Part shown: positions 20,424 through 31,480 of the stretch, piece after piece
Numbering within the stretch: position 1 is the first letter of the stretch
Layout of the letters: each line of letters begins with the position of its first letter
From: Aquanectria penicillioides
Taxonomy: Eukaryota > Ascomycota > Sordariomycetes > Hypocreales > Nectriaceae
Reading direction: 5' to 3'
NCBI GenBank assembly: GCA_003415625.1
Contig: PYIU01000006.1
Span: 2,418,001-2,482,000, forward strand
Length of the DNA: 64,000 nt
Program-made: the position numbers and the translations under genes
The notes under the pieces: model-generated
The model's database searches: none
What the model was told of the DNA's origin: nothing
The model's input: the letters and a program-made list of their open reading frames with translations, nothing else

Positions 20424-21579
20424 ATGTCTACTACCAGCGATCTCCAGGACGCCAACCTCGAGGAGGCTCTCGTCACCTACGAGAAGCTCCAGGACATTGA
20501 GGATGAGATGGACGACGTTGAGGTCGAGATCCGTAGGTTTCCCCCGAGCCAATGCTTCCTTCCCGGTTGGCTGCAACACATCGTGAAGCCAACTCGGCCA
20601 AAGAAACTTGATTCTGCGAAATGTCTTCAAGATCAAGCCGCTAACCGAAAATTTTATTCATATAGTTCGCCAGCAGGACAAGCTCCTCAAGGACATCTAC
20701 AAGAGACGCCAGGAGGTCGTTGACAAGATCCCCCAGTTCTGGCCCCTCGTTCTTGAGCAGGCTCCCCCGGATTTCGATGAATACATCCAGCCCACCGATT
20801 CCGCTGTCCTCCTCACCTCTCTCGTCAACCTGACCGTTGAGCGCTTCGAGCTCCCCAACGGCGACCCCCGCAGCGTCTCCATCAAGTGGGAGTTCAAGGA
20901 GAACGAGTGGTTCGAGGACAAGGTTCTCGAGAAGAAGTTCTGGTGGCGCCAGGCCAAGGACAGCTGGGCTGGCCTCGTCTCCGAGCCCGTCAACATCAAG
21001 TGGAAGGCCGACAAGGACCTGACTGGTGGCATGCTCAACCTCGTCTACAAGATCTGGGAGGAGGAGAAGGCCGGCAAGGAGGGCGAGACTGAGAACGTCA
21101 AGCAGCTCAAGAAGATCATGGATGAGTCCGCCATGGACGGTGTCAGCTTCTTCGCCTGGTTCGGTTTCCGTGGTCGCAAGGTCTCCGAGGAGGAGCACAA
21201 GGAGGCCCAGAAGAAGGAGCAGGAGAGGCGCCAGGCTCGCAAGGAGGGCAAGGAGACCAAGGAGGACGAGGATGATGCTATGGATGACGATGACGATGAT
21301 GATGAGGACGAGTACGAGCTCGAGATCTTCCCCACCGCTGACGACGTTGCCGTGTGCATCTCCGAGGACATCTTCCCCGGTGCCATCAAGTACTTCTGTA
21401 AGTTGACACCTGCCAACCCACATACCCCTAATATGATGAACAGATGCTGACCAATTACCATAGCCAACGCCCAGGAGGACGACCTGAGCGACATCGACTT
21501 CGAGGACTCTGATGAGGACGAGGAGATGGATGACGACGACAAGAAGGAGACCCCCGCCAGCAAGAAGCGCAAGGCCTAA
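20424..21579 (+). CDS. NAP-family histone chaperone (SET/Vps75-like)
   Basis: Three exons, 20424-20532, 20666-21397 and 21464-21579; 318 residues. It starts with a dimerisation helix (EEALVTYEKLQDIEDEMDDVEVEI, continuing after the splice as RQQDKLLKDIYKRRQEVVDKIPQFWPLV). The earmuff domain follows (WEFKENEWFEDKVLEKKFWWR, then SFFAWFGFRGRKVSEEEHKEA), and then DDVAVCISEDIFPGAIKYF and an acidic tail ending in a basic KKRKA. This is the layout of SET/TAF-I and yeast Vps75, chaperones for H3-H4 that also cooperate with the acetyltransferase Rtt109; nuclear location is expected. An acidic Asp/Glu tract interrupts the domain after residue 240. The long first intron (133 bp) is confirmed by phase and by the helix continuing across it. 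The stop codon is immediately followed by AATAAA. Confidence 0.88.
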
Positions 21580-22418
21580 ATAAAGCGGTCCTAATTTCTG
21601 CTTACAAGTACTTGCGATTTTCTTCCCTTTGTATACCCCCCCCCTAAAATGGATAGACGCGAGGAGAGCGAGACGAGGCCACTAAGAAGGCTACGAGATA
21701 GACGATAGACGTACATAGAGTAGTAGATTACTTTACTCTACCAAACCTTTAGATTCACTTTATAAACCGAGACACAAGCAATCCGCTTTTTATTGTTTCG
21801 CGAGTAAAAAAAATGCTGATATTGCAAACACCTTGGGCCCAAGCAGCTGGATAGCGCCGAAAGCGGGGCGATTTCACATGAGACTTGACCATTCTTCACC
21901 AATGATGTCAGATATGGCTCCTCTGAAATCTGGGGTAGGTACCAGCAGTCAGAAATTAGTGACGTTTCCGTTCGTGCATCTCGGCAACCTCGCCGTGGCT
22001 GACCCAACAACCAGGGGCCTCACTGCAAGGCCACAGCGTCCCTCACCTCAGCGAGGTATGTATACATAAGTGTCTCAACCCTATTTGCTTTGGCTGCCAG
22101 CCAAATTGATTCGCCAGCTCGTCGGGCTTGGCGCACTGTGAGTTGCCTCGTCCATCTCGAGCTTGCAGCCTTCCAGATTTGCCCGCCCATTTGTCAGCAC
22201 CTCCTCGTTTTGCCTGCACTGCAAGCATCATTGCATTGCATCACGGGACGGAGCCAAGCTCCGACTAATTAACATCTGCGTTTCCTTTGACGTACGCTGC
22301 GCATGTGCTGCACTGCGCCGGACTTCATCTCTTGATCCCGATTGGGCGCGGCCATTCGCCTCGGAGACTTAAATTTAGAAGAGTGTTTATAAACGGACGC
22401 TTCCCCTCGAGTGTCCAG
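21580..22418. other. intergenic between histone chaperone and questin-oxidase-like genes
   Basis: Both flanking genes are on the + strand. A C9-10 run lies near 21637-21646. A TATA-like TTTATAAA lies around 22386-22393, only about 26 bp before the first ATG of the next gene. No gene recognised. Confidence 0.5.
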
Positions 22419-24047
22419 ATGTTCGCCCGGCAAGCATGGCGATCCCTTGCAAGGCCCAGAGTAGGTGCCGCTTATAAGAGCTTCGCTACGATGGCTACGC
22501 CGTTTCGAATCGATGTCGAGCCCCAGGATCCAGGGCTGCTGGGCTTGAAGCTTGAGAATGAGGCGGCCGTCAAGGTGTCGGAGCTGCTTCAAACCGATCT
22601 CGAGGTGTGTCATTGGCATTCATGACTTTTTTCTTTTCTTTTCTTTTCTTTTTTTCTTTTTTGCATGTTTGGCGTTGCATCATCATCAATTGACTCTCAA
22701 TCTAGAAACATCATGTATTCTTCAATGCATCTGGCTATCACGACCACGTAAGTGCGCCTGATCCCCTGAACGTCCGGCTCCTTTGTTCATGAGTAATCTC
22801 CCAGCTTGTTCATCACCTCCTCACCCTCTATGGCACCGGCGCCACCGCCCAGGATCTGCAAAAGGCTTTCGACGCCAACAAGACGTACCAGCTTAGAGCA
22901 ATGAAGCCTCATGAGGATGTCGTCAAAGAAATCGCCCACGGCTGGAGCAGCGCCAAGGAGCATGTCGGCAAGGGCAGGGATTATGCCTCGTTCCTAAAGT
23001 TCTACCAGGACGAAATTGAAAAGAAGGGCTATGAGGAGGTGCTGCTGGAGCATCTCTTCAAAGATGACGAGCGAGGCCGGGATCTCCAGAGCCGTCTATT
23101 TGGAGGACTGCTTCATCCCCTGATTCAACTCATGTACGGCCTCGAGTGGAAACAGCCCGCCATTATCGCCTCTGGCCTTGCCCAAATATCCGTCCACGAT
23201 AACGGCCTACACAAATTCCTCACCCGCTCGAGAGCCATTGCCGCCTCAAAAGCAGATCCATCCCCCATGGGTACCATCATCGACCTTTACGATCAAATCG
23301 CAGAGAATCAAAGCCTCGCGACCAGCGCTCATTGGGAAGATGTAAATCGCATCTACGACGGCGTGATGAAACGCGCACCGGAGGCCATGGTCGAGCTGGC
23401 GAGCCAGGTTCGAGTTCGACCGGAGGAGTTGGACGAAAAGACGGCCGAGATGCTGCACACGACCACCTACGTTGCAGCCGCCGCGGCGTTTAACCCTCCC
23501 TACGTCCCCAAGTTTGATTTCTTCCTTACGTATGAAGACTTGTGTTCCCGCAAGAATTTTGACGAAATTGAGACTGACTCTGAGCAGACACCATGTGACA
23601 TCCGCCCCATTCTTCCTCACCCTCAACAAGCAGGCTTGGGTTCCCGTTGCCATGAAAGTGCGCCTCCTGGAATCCAAGATCCGCATGGACCTCCTCGAGT
23701 ACGTCGCCCGTGGTTGTCCGGCCCTGAGCCCAGACTCCCTACTCAACTATCGCCCCAAAGATTCGCCATCGCTTGTTTCCAAGCAGGAAGACCTCCTGCC
23801 CCGAATTCACACCATCGTCGACGACGGCCATACCGTCAAGCTCTCCCGGGCTCTAATCCTTGCGCAGCGTGAGTCGGAGCCGTACAAGGACAAGCCGTGG
23901 ATTAGGATCAAGGATGGCAATGCCTGGCTGAGAACACAGTATCTCCTGCTAGATGGAAATGAACACATGGAGACAAAGTGGGTGAGGGCAGCTGGGTTTT
24001 CACAAGCGTGGGAGGATATTCCAAAGCAACGAGAGGCGCGCGTGTAA
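22419..24047 (+). CDS. questin-oxidase-like (DUF4243) protein, possible mitochondrial form
   Basis: Four exons, 22419-22604, 22706-22747 (42 nt), 22805-23529 and 23588-24047; 470 residues. The family pattern is clear: HHVFFNASGYHDHLVHHLLTLYGTGA across the first introns, HEDVVKEIAHGW, LLEHLF, LFGGLLHPLIQLMYGLEWKQP, and HHVTSAPFFLTL after the last intron. Questin oxidase opens an anthraquinone ring by a Baeyer-Villiger-like reaction in some Aspergillus pathways, but most fungal homologues lie outside metabolite clusters and have no proven activity. There is no cluster here, so a biosynthetic role is not implied. The N-terminus (MFARQAWRSLARPRVGAAYK) is Arg-rich and amphipathic, suiting a mitochondrial presequence; an in-frame ATG at 22491 would give a form lacking it. 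Confidence 0.85.
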
Positions 24048-24152
24048 GAGTGCATGATAAAACGAATGCTAGGTCAGATATGTATCACTATGAAGGAATG
24101 GACCGGAAGATTTTGAATCATGTTTGGGTATTTTTGAAATCACTTGGCCCGT

Positions 24153-26995
24153 CTATTCTAAACCAACCCACTCGTCTTCATCAGATCCGTCCTCAGAGTC
24201 AACCTTGCCATCCAAATCGATCATTTTTGTTTCTCCATCAGCTGCGCCCAGCGACTTGGCGTTCTTCTTGCTGCTCTTGTCCTCGGCCTGTCCCAACAGA
24301 TAATCGACCATGTAGGTATTCTCATCCGCCAAACGCCTAATCTCATCCCTCATTTTCGACACGGCGCGCGCAACGACGCGCAACTCCACGTCCGCCTTGG
24401 CGCGGTTCGCCGATAGCCAGGCACCGTGCTTATCGACGATGGCCTTGATCCAGAGGAGGCAGAACTCGATGTGAGGAGACTCTTCGGTTTGAGAGGCAAC
24501 GAACCTCAGGAGGCGTGAGACGTAGACAGCCGGGACGTCGGCGACAACGAGAGCCACTTCCGAGGGGGGATGGCCTGGAACACTCGCTTAATGAGACCAG
24601 CCTCGTTGAGGCGGAAGGCCATGACCAGAGCCTTGAGGTAATCGCGATCGGTTTCGAGAACGGCGAGGGTCGATGCCGGGGTGATTTCCATGTTCAGGTC
24701 GAACGGGTCGAATTGAATATCGTTATCCAGGCTGTAGATGAGAAGACCCTCTGTTGACGCAGCACAGAAGGCTGTTCCGGTGGGCGAGAAACCAATGCCG
24801 GTCACGCGAACCTCGGGCATCTTCTTCCTCGCTGATGGATCACCGCCACGCTTTGAACCGGGCAGCGAGCTGTCCACTCTATCTTCCCTGTCCGAAGCCT
24901 CTTGGTCATCCAGCTCTTCTGCTGGCCCGGCCTCTGTCAATAGCTTGCTGTTGAGAAACTCCTGGGTTCCGGAGAGAGAAAGGTTAACGCTGACAGTGAA
25001 CTTTTTGAGCAAAACCATTGTTGTCACCGAGTACAAACAGATATACTTGCTATTTCCGCCAGCAATAAGACAGCTTCCGTCGGTGCTGTAGCGGATAGTA
25101 TTGAAGCTCTTGGTTCCAGCGACATTAGCTGCCGTTCGTCGGTCAGTGATCTTTCGGCCGCCAGAGACATCTCGTCGTCCATCCAATCCAGAAACTTGCT
25201 CAGCTTCAGTCATGGACCAGAAACTCAACTGTCCATCGAGTGTAGAGATCGCCAACTGCAAGGAATCGGGTCGAACGGCAATATCAAGGACATCAGCCTG
25301 GAGCTGAAGGGGCTCGCTAGTTTGCGTTCGGCTGAAAATCGACCAGATACGGGCTGTGCGATCCCAACTACCACTGACTAGAGAGTTACCGTTCGGTGCG
25401 AATGCTAACGAGGAGACTGGACCTTCGTGACCCGACAGTCGGTCGAGCAACTGCCCCGTTTGAACGGACCAGATGTGAATATCGAAGGAGTCGAGGGATC
25501 CAGCCGCCACAACCTCGCCGCTGGGGTCAACAGACATGCAGGAAAAGGATAATCTAGTGGGGGCAGTGAAAGTTCTGAAGTTTCTGTATCGGATAAGATC
25601 CCAAGCACGGATCGAACCGTCGAGACTAGATGTGAACAGGACATTGCCCTTCTTCGCAAATTCACAGGCAGTGACGCCGCTAGTATGTTCGGTAAAGGTG
25701 ACGATGCAAAATCCAGACTGGATGTCCCAGACCTTGATCTTTCCGTCATCGGCAGTGGTGATGATTCTCTGGCCATCGGGAGAGTAAACTAACGAGTTCA
25801 TCGAGTCGAAATGACCCTGTTGCTTGAGAATGTAAGACTCGGACTGCCACTCCCACACCAGCAACTGGCCCAGCTTTGATGCGCCGAATGCAAGCCACTC
25901 GCCGCTCTTGTTAATAGTGACGAAGTCAATATCGTTCTGGGAGATGCTCAATTTGTGGATGTTGTTGAAGTCGGGCATCTCATATAGTCCAAAAAGTCCG
26001 TTTGAAAAACCAGCAACCAGGAGGTTAGTCTCAGGATGGAAGGCTGCGCAACGGACATGGGCACTTCCTTGCATGAAATAATGGCGCTGGACGATGCGCC
26101 ATCTCATGTCTGAATCGTCGTCGTCACGCATCTCGTCATCGTCTGCAATTCGGTTGATAGGCTTAACGTACTGCCAGTCGAACACAGCACCATCCTTGCT
26201 AACAGTGTAGATGATCTCCTGGTTCTCTGAAAACCAAGCGCCAATAACACCTTGCTTGTGTCCTGAGAGCACCGTGGGAGTGAAGCCGTCCTCGGGGTTC
26301 AGACTCCAGATGCGAGCCGTCAGATCCTTAGAGCTGGTGAGAAAGAAACGGGAGTCGCTTGACCACTCGATTTGCTGGACGGTGTCGAAGTGGCCGGTGT
26401 GTGTGTGGTATCGCACAAATGGAGCGAATTCAAGCTCGCCGTCGGCAGACGAGTCGGGTGTGGAGGGAACATGCCATACTTCAATCTTGCGGCCTAGGCC
26501 GACGGCGAAATAGCGGCCGGATGGCGCAAAGGCGAGCGCTGTGACCGACGCACGGAAGGTGAAGTGATAGATAGAAATTCGGCGAGGCACATTGGTCAGG
26601 ATTGCATGGCCATCCTCATCAATTGACAGCAGCAGGTTGCCGCGGGGTGTGAGACCGATTCGGGCAATGTTCTTGCGGTGCGCGAACGGGAGGGTATACG
26701 ATTTGTTTCTGCAGAACAGATCAGTCAGCCATGTGAGCAGGAGACCATGAGATGTTTCAGAGGTGCATTCTCATTGATGCGCACGTACTCCACGAGGTTA
26801 AAGACAGTCACTCGGTTGCCGACAGGCGAGAAGAGGTGGGTGCCATCTGGGCTGTAGAGCAGGTTGCCCTGGCAGTAGACGGTGCCTAGCAAGTTCGAGA
26901 ACTGCAATGTATAAAGGTCAGCACATTCGACTTGCTCAAATACAGGGAAATAATGCGTCAGAGAGGCTGGTTCATACCTTGAAGTCGGTCTTCAT
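24153..26995 (-). CDS. PWP2: Pwp2, U3 snoRNP/SSU-processome WD40 protein; apparent 1-nt frameshift
   Basis: Exons 26995-26978 (six codons), 26901-26789 and 26708-24153; about 895 residues once one frameshift is allowed for. Pwp2 is a UTP-B subunit of the small-subunit processome needed for early 18S rRNA processing in the nucleolus. Evidence: MKTDFKFSNLLGTVYCQGNLLYSPDG across the first splice, two arrays of WD40 repeats (VLSGHKQGVIGAWF, LSGHEGPVSSLAFAPNGNSL), and the C-terminal Utp12-like block (ADVPAVYVSRLLRFVASQTEESPHIEFCLLWIKAI). Between RVFQAIPP and ALVVADVP the frame breaks at a run of six G at 24564-24569 (C on the coding strand); seven would restore the conserved IPPSEVALVVADVPA. Without repair the protein would lose its last ~135 residues, unlikely for an essential gene. 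Ends 105 bp from the convergent gene. Confidence 0.92.
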
Positions 26996-27801
26996 TGTCG
27001 TCACCTGCAGGGCATGGCCGTGATACTGTGCTGAAAGTCGCAAACCGCCCAAAAAATCGATACCTTCTTATCGATAAGATTAAAAAAAAAATTTGGAGGA
27101 AGGAACCATGCGATAAAGAGGAACCGGCACATAATTACTCCGGCATTGAAGTTTCATTCCAGCAAATGGAGGCCACAATGTGGACTAACCTGAGCTGGCG
27201 AGGTGTGGATTGTTTCCCCTGTGGCTGGGTGCCGCTGAATGTGGCGTGTGTGGCTTGACGCGCTGGATTGAGGTGCGATTGGCTGGGAGAAAGGGGGACC
27301 GTGGCTCTTTTCCACGCTGGACTGTCACACCTTCTCTTCCTGATGGAGAGTCGGTCCCCCAAGCCCCCCCCCTCCACCCCTTGTTGCTTGTCACTGGAAC
27401 GAGTGGGCAGGTGCCGTTGTTTGGCGTGTTTGGCTCCTTCTCTGAGACCCTGGCTATCTCCCTGGCTCCTAACTTCCCTTTGGTGCCCCGTGTCCACTCC
27501 CCAGCCAGCACTGTCCACTCACGGTCCGCGTCGCACTGGCCAACCAAAGCAAGCCCGGGCCAGCCCCCCCTAAGACGCCTCATCCCAAAGAAGGGCAGGA
27601 AATTCGTTCCCCTGAAGCACGAGCTCCTAAACCTCCACCTCGCCTTGTTCTTGTTCTGGTCCTCGTTCGACATCATCGCAGCCGGCCGCGCAACCTTCAC
27701 TGCCTCCGTCTGTTTGCTGGTTTCGTGCATCTCACCTCCAACGTCCCGTCTCGATCCATCTCGTGTTCCGTTTTACGTCTCCCCCGTGAACTTTACCCAA
27801 G
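26996..27801. promoter_or_regulatory. divergent promoter region of PWP2 and the septin gene
   Basis: 806 bp between head-to-head start codons of two growth-linked genes. Contains a nine- to ten-base C run near 27362-27371. CT-rich towards the septin start. No other gene. Confidence 0.55.
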
Positions 27802-29178
27802 ATGGCTTCTTCAGCTGCTGAGAGCGCCTCACCGATTGGCATTGCCAATCTCCCCAACCAGCGACACAAGATTGTCGCGAAGCGTGGTGCCGGCTTCACT
27901 ATCATGGTACGCCCTCTTCACCCGGGAATACACGCTAGACATTCACTTTGTCGTCACCTTTTTTGCTTTTGACACGCTGACCTGACCGCGCATATCTAGG
28001 TTGCTGGCGAGTCTGGCCTCGGAAAGACCACCTTCATCAACACCCTTTTCTCCACCACCATCAAGAACTATGCCGACCACAAGCGCCGCCACCAGAAGCA
28101 GGTCGACAAGACCGTCGAGATTGAGATCACCAAGGCCGAGCTTGAGGAGAAGTTTTTCAAGGGTAATGCAGCCACCCTCTCGACATGACGTGTACCGCAG
28201 CTGCTAACCCTCCCTTCTCTAGTCCGACTGACCGTCATCGACACCCCCGGCTTCGGCGACTATGTCAACAACCGCGACTCCTGGATGCCCATCATCGAGT
28301 TCCTTGACGACCAGCACGAGTCTTACATGCTTCAGGAGCAGCAGCCCCGCCGCCAGGACAAGATCGACCTCCGTGTCCACGCTTGCCTGTACTTCATCCG
28401 CCCCACTGGCCACACACTCAAGCCCCTCGACATTGAGGTTATGAAGCGTCTTTGCTCTCGCGTCAACCTCATCCCCGTCATTGCCAAGGCCGATACCCTC
28501 AGCCCTGCTGACCTGGCCAAGTTCAAGCAGAGAGTAAGCTCACACACCAACCACTAATGCATACACTTTGAACAGCGCACTAACTTAGCTCCCTTTTAGA
28601 TCGTCTCTGTCATCGAGGCCCAGAACATTAAGATCTACCAGCCCCCGATTGAGGAGGATGATGAGGCCGCTGCCCAGCACGCTCGCAGCCTCATGAACGC
28701 TATGCCCTTCGCCGTCATCGGTTCCGAGAAGGATGTCAAGACCGGCGACGGCCGCATCGTCAAGGGTCGACAATACTCTTGGGGTGTTGCTGAGGTCGAG
28801 AACGAGGACCACTGCGACTTCAAGAAGCTCCGATCCATCCTGATCCGAACCCACATGCTCGATCTCATCCACACCACCGAGGAGCTTCACTACGAGGCCT
28901 ACCGCGCCCAGCAGATGGAGACTCGCAAGTTCGGCGAGGCCCGTCCCCGAAAGCTCGACAACCCCAAGTTCAAGGAGGAGGAGGAGGCTCTCCGCAAGCG
29001 CTTCACCGAGCAGGTCAAGATCGAGGAGCAGCGCTTCCGACAATGGGAGCAGAAGCTCATCTCCGAGCGTGACCGTCTCAACAAGGATCTCGAGCAGACC
29101 CACGCCCAGATCAAGCAGCTCGAGGCCGAGCTCGAACAAATGCAGGGCAGCGCTGTCCGCAGCCACGGCCGCCGCTAA
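27802..29178 (+). CDS. CDC12: septin, Cdc12 group
   Basis: Four exons, 27802-27906, 28000-28162, 28223-28533 and 28600-29178; 385 residues. Septins are GTP-binding proteins that polymerise into hetero-oligomeric filaments at septa and growing tips. The GTPase motifs are complete: G1 GESGLGKTT (about 38), G3 DTPGFGD, G4 AKAD; the septin-unique element (YSWGVAEVENEDHCDFKKLR) follows. A C-terminal coiled coil (EEQRFRQWEQKLISERDRLNKDLEQ) ends in SHGRR. The phrases GIANLPNQRHKIV, DDQHESYMLQEQQPRRQDKIDLRVHACLYFIRPTGH and KYFTEQVK-like RFTEQVKIEEQRFRQWEQ match the Cdc12/AspC group rather than Cdc3, Cdc10 or Cdc11. Codon use is strongly biased, suggesting high expression. Confidence 0.93.
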
Positions 29179-29921
29179 GCTGGTCGTGTCAGGGTCAACG
29201 TGCTTTCGTGACTGCAGTTGGACGGTCGTGGTTTTGTCGTTTCTCTTTACCTGTGGCTCCAGTTTGGGGTTTGGAGTTGAAAAAATGAAAGGTCCAAGAA
29301 TACCACAATGGGATGGAGGGAGATGGGGGGGCATGCGCTCATGGATATTCCTGCCCACCAGCCCCTGAGGCGGAAGACGACAGGAGTATGATTTGTTGGG
29401 ACGGCCCGTGGCCACATACCAATCAACATGTTTGCCCATGTTTTTCTGCCCTCGGTTGCGTTGGCAGCTAAACGCCAAAAGTGCGAACCCCCCGAAACGA
29501 AACAAGACGTATGGAGAAAGCTTTGATAGTCTTGCCCTTTTTTTTATTTTGCACCTTTTAGTAGAGCCCTTCTCTCAGCTAGGCACTTTTTAGTCCCCAT
29601 GTAATTCAGTCACCACCTTTCATGATACCAAGCTTTAAGTTATCGAACTGGACCTCGTTGTGTTGCGAAGATGATTCTTGTATGACGGTGCTTCAGAACA
29701 CGCTGCCGAGAGCATTCTTGCTCTTGGGCGAACTGATGTACCTTGATAATATGATGATGACCCATTAAACTCCATGCTTGTATACCCGTAACCCAAAATA
29801 ATAAACATAACGTATCCAACGTATCACTTGCTCAAAATGCTCCGAGATAGATGTTGTCATCACCATGCACTCCTTTATTCGCCCCCCCGCCTCCACATCA
29901 TGACTAGAGATGCGTGTTGTC
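29179..29921. other. convergent 3' intergenic region
   Basis: Holds the 3' UTRs of the septin and mitochondrial kinase genes. No gene or notable repeat. Confidence 0.6.
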
Positions 29922-31480
29922 CTAAACGGCGTCCATACTCGCCCTGGTGGCAAGCTGCTCGTTCTTATTGCCCAGCTTTGAAATCTGAAGGAATGCATCG
30001 ACACCATAACCCTCAAGGCTGTGCAGCTCGAGACTACCGGCCCAGTACTCGGCGTAAACGCGGCTCAAGGGTAGGCCCATGCCGAGACGCAGGCTTGGAG
30101 GTCGGCTGGTGAGCGAAGACAAGGAGCTCTCGTAGTTGGGCGTCTTGAGATCGGCCCGGGCGAGCTCGCCCTCCACATGCAGCTCTTGCATGGTGGCGGC
30201 CATGCGGGGTACGTGTGAGAGGTTCTCAAGACGCTTCTGGCTTTGCGGCCCTTTGCTGAAGGACCAAAGGTACGGTAGTTCAGCGCGAGGAATGCCACCG
30301 CCCCGATCGCAAATTCTAATAATGACATGCTGCGCAGCCTCGCAAATGGTAATCTCGATCGGGGGCGGGGCGCCGGCGGTCGTGGGATCTGGGTTCTTTT
30401 GGTGACGCTCGATCACGGCCTGGAATGAGTTACGTAGGAGCTCTCCGATGATATACTCGAGGTGACTGATGATGTAGGGAAAGCTAGCGTCGAGGTGCCC
30501 GTTGACCTTGACCTCGGGAATCTGGACGTTGGGTCCGTTGACGGACCGGGCAAGGGCACTGACGGCCGTGGAGCAGCGGTCGATGACGTCCCTGGCATTG
30601 CATTTGATGAAGACCTCGCCGATGAAATCGGCTTCGGAGAGCTTCGCGCCTGGGGAGAAATGCGGAGAGTTAAATGTCTCTGTGAGTGAGAGATGTTGCT
30701 CTGCGATGACACGCCGGGAGATGCGCTAGTGTGGTGTAAGTATGACTGCATAAGCTAATACGATGGATAAACTCACCGATTTCAAGATCGTGTTCATGAA
30801 CTGATCCAAATCATTGGGGTTCATCAATCCGCCGCACTCTAAAATGCCCATGGCAAGCTTTGGTATGACGGTTAGATGGCCCTTGAGGTTTTGACTGATG
30901 ATGCTACACATCCTGTCATTGTCCTCGAGGGACTTGACCTCCTTGATCTTGCGAAACTGGTCAAAGGCATTGTAATACAAATTGTATACATCGTTAATGT
31001 GAGGGTTCGTGACGACGACGTAGGGGAGGCGCTGCATGTCCCGAATGCGGTGTGCGAGTCTGCAGGGTTGCATTGTTAGCAGTCAAGGTCAAGGGATCCG
31101 TCCGTCCGGCCGAGATGGGCAACTCACCTGGTGGGCAGCTCGGTGCGAACGTAGTTTGCAGAGCTAATGAGCCGGGACTCTGTCAAAGAGCGACCGAAAA
31201 CCATGAGCTGGCGAAGGGAGATGGGGCGGGCTTCTTTGGCGACCCATCTGGAGCATCGCGGGTTAGCATGCGGGTGGTCGGCGGGCTGGCACACCAGGGC
31301 GGGGAGCTCTCACTCGTCAAGGATGGAGACGGGACGCCATGATGGGTTGCTCAGATTGCCTGCGCGGCGCACGTGTACTCGAGGTCTCAAAGGGTGGTTC
31401 AAGGCCGGAGGAAATGTGAAGAGGGCGCGCGGGTCGGTCAATCTGCATCGCCTGCCTGTTCGCAGGGCGATGGAGGGCAT
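29922..31480 (-). CDS. mitochondrial pyruvate/branched-chain alpha-keto acid dehydrogenase kinase
   Basis: Four exons, 31480-31314, 31247-31128, 31059-30777 and 30725-29922; 457 residues. The enzyme phosphorylates and switches off the E1 subunit of pyruvate or branched-chain keto-acid dehydrogenase in the matrix. The N-terminal ~50 residues are Arg-rich and acid-poor, as in a presequence (MPSIALRTGRRCRLTDPRAL). The helical regulatory domain has RPISLRQLMVFGRSLTESRL, YVRTELPTRLAHRI, and NPHINDVYNLYYNAF. The GHKL ATPase core shows the N box ELLRNSFQAVIERH, G1 box DRGGGIP, the SFSKG lid and the G2 box GMGLPLSRVYAEYWAGSLEL. The Asn-to-Ser change after the N-box Asn (NSF instead of NAM) is a known fungal variation as far as I can judge. 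Which E1 it targets (yeast Pkp1/Pkp2 type or BCKDK type) cannot be told by eye. Confidence 0.9.

Noticed and set aside
20641..21423. 260-codon antisense frame over the histone-chaperone gene
   Set aside because: Leu/Val/Asp-rich mirror of acidic and Lys-rich codons; the + strand is clearly the NAP-family protein.
24540..24600. An intron explaining the PWP2 frame change
   Set aside because: Conserved residues flank the break directly and there is no room for GT...AG with a branch point.
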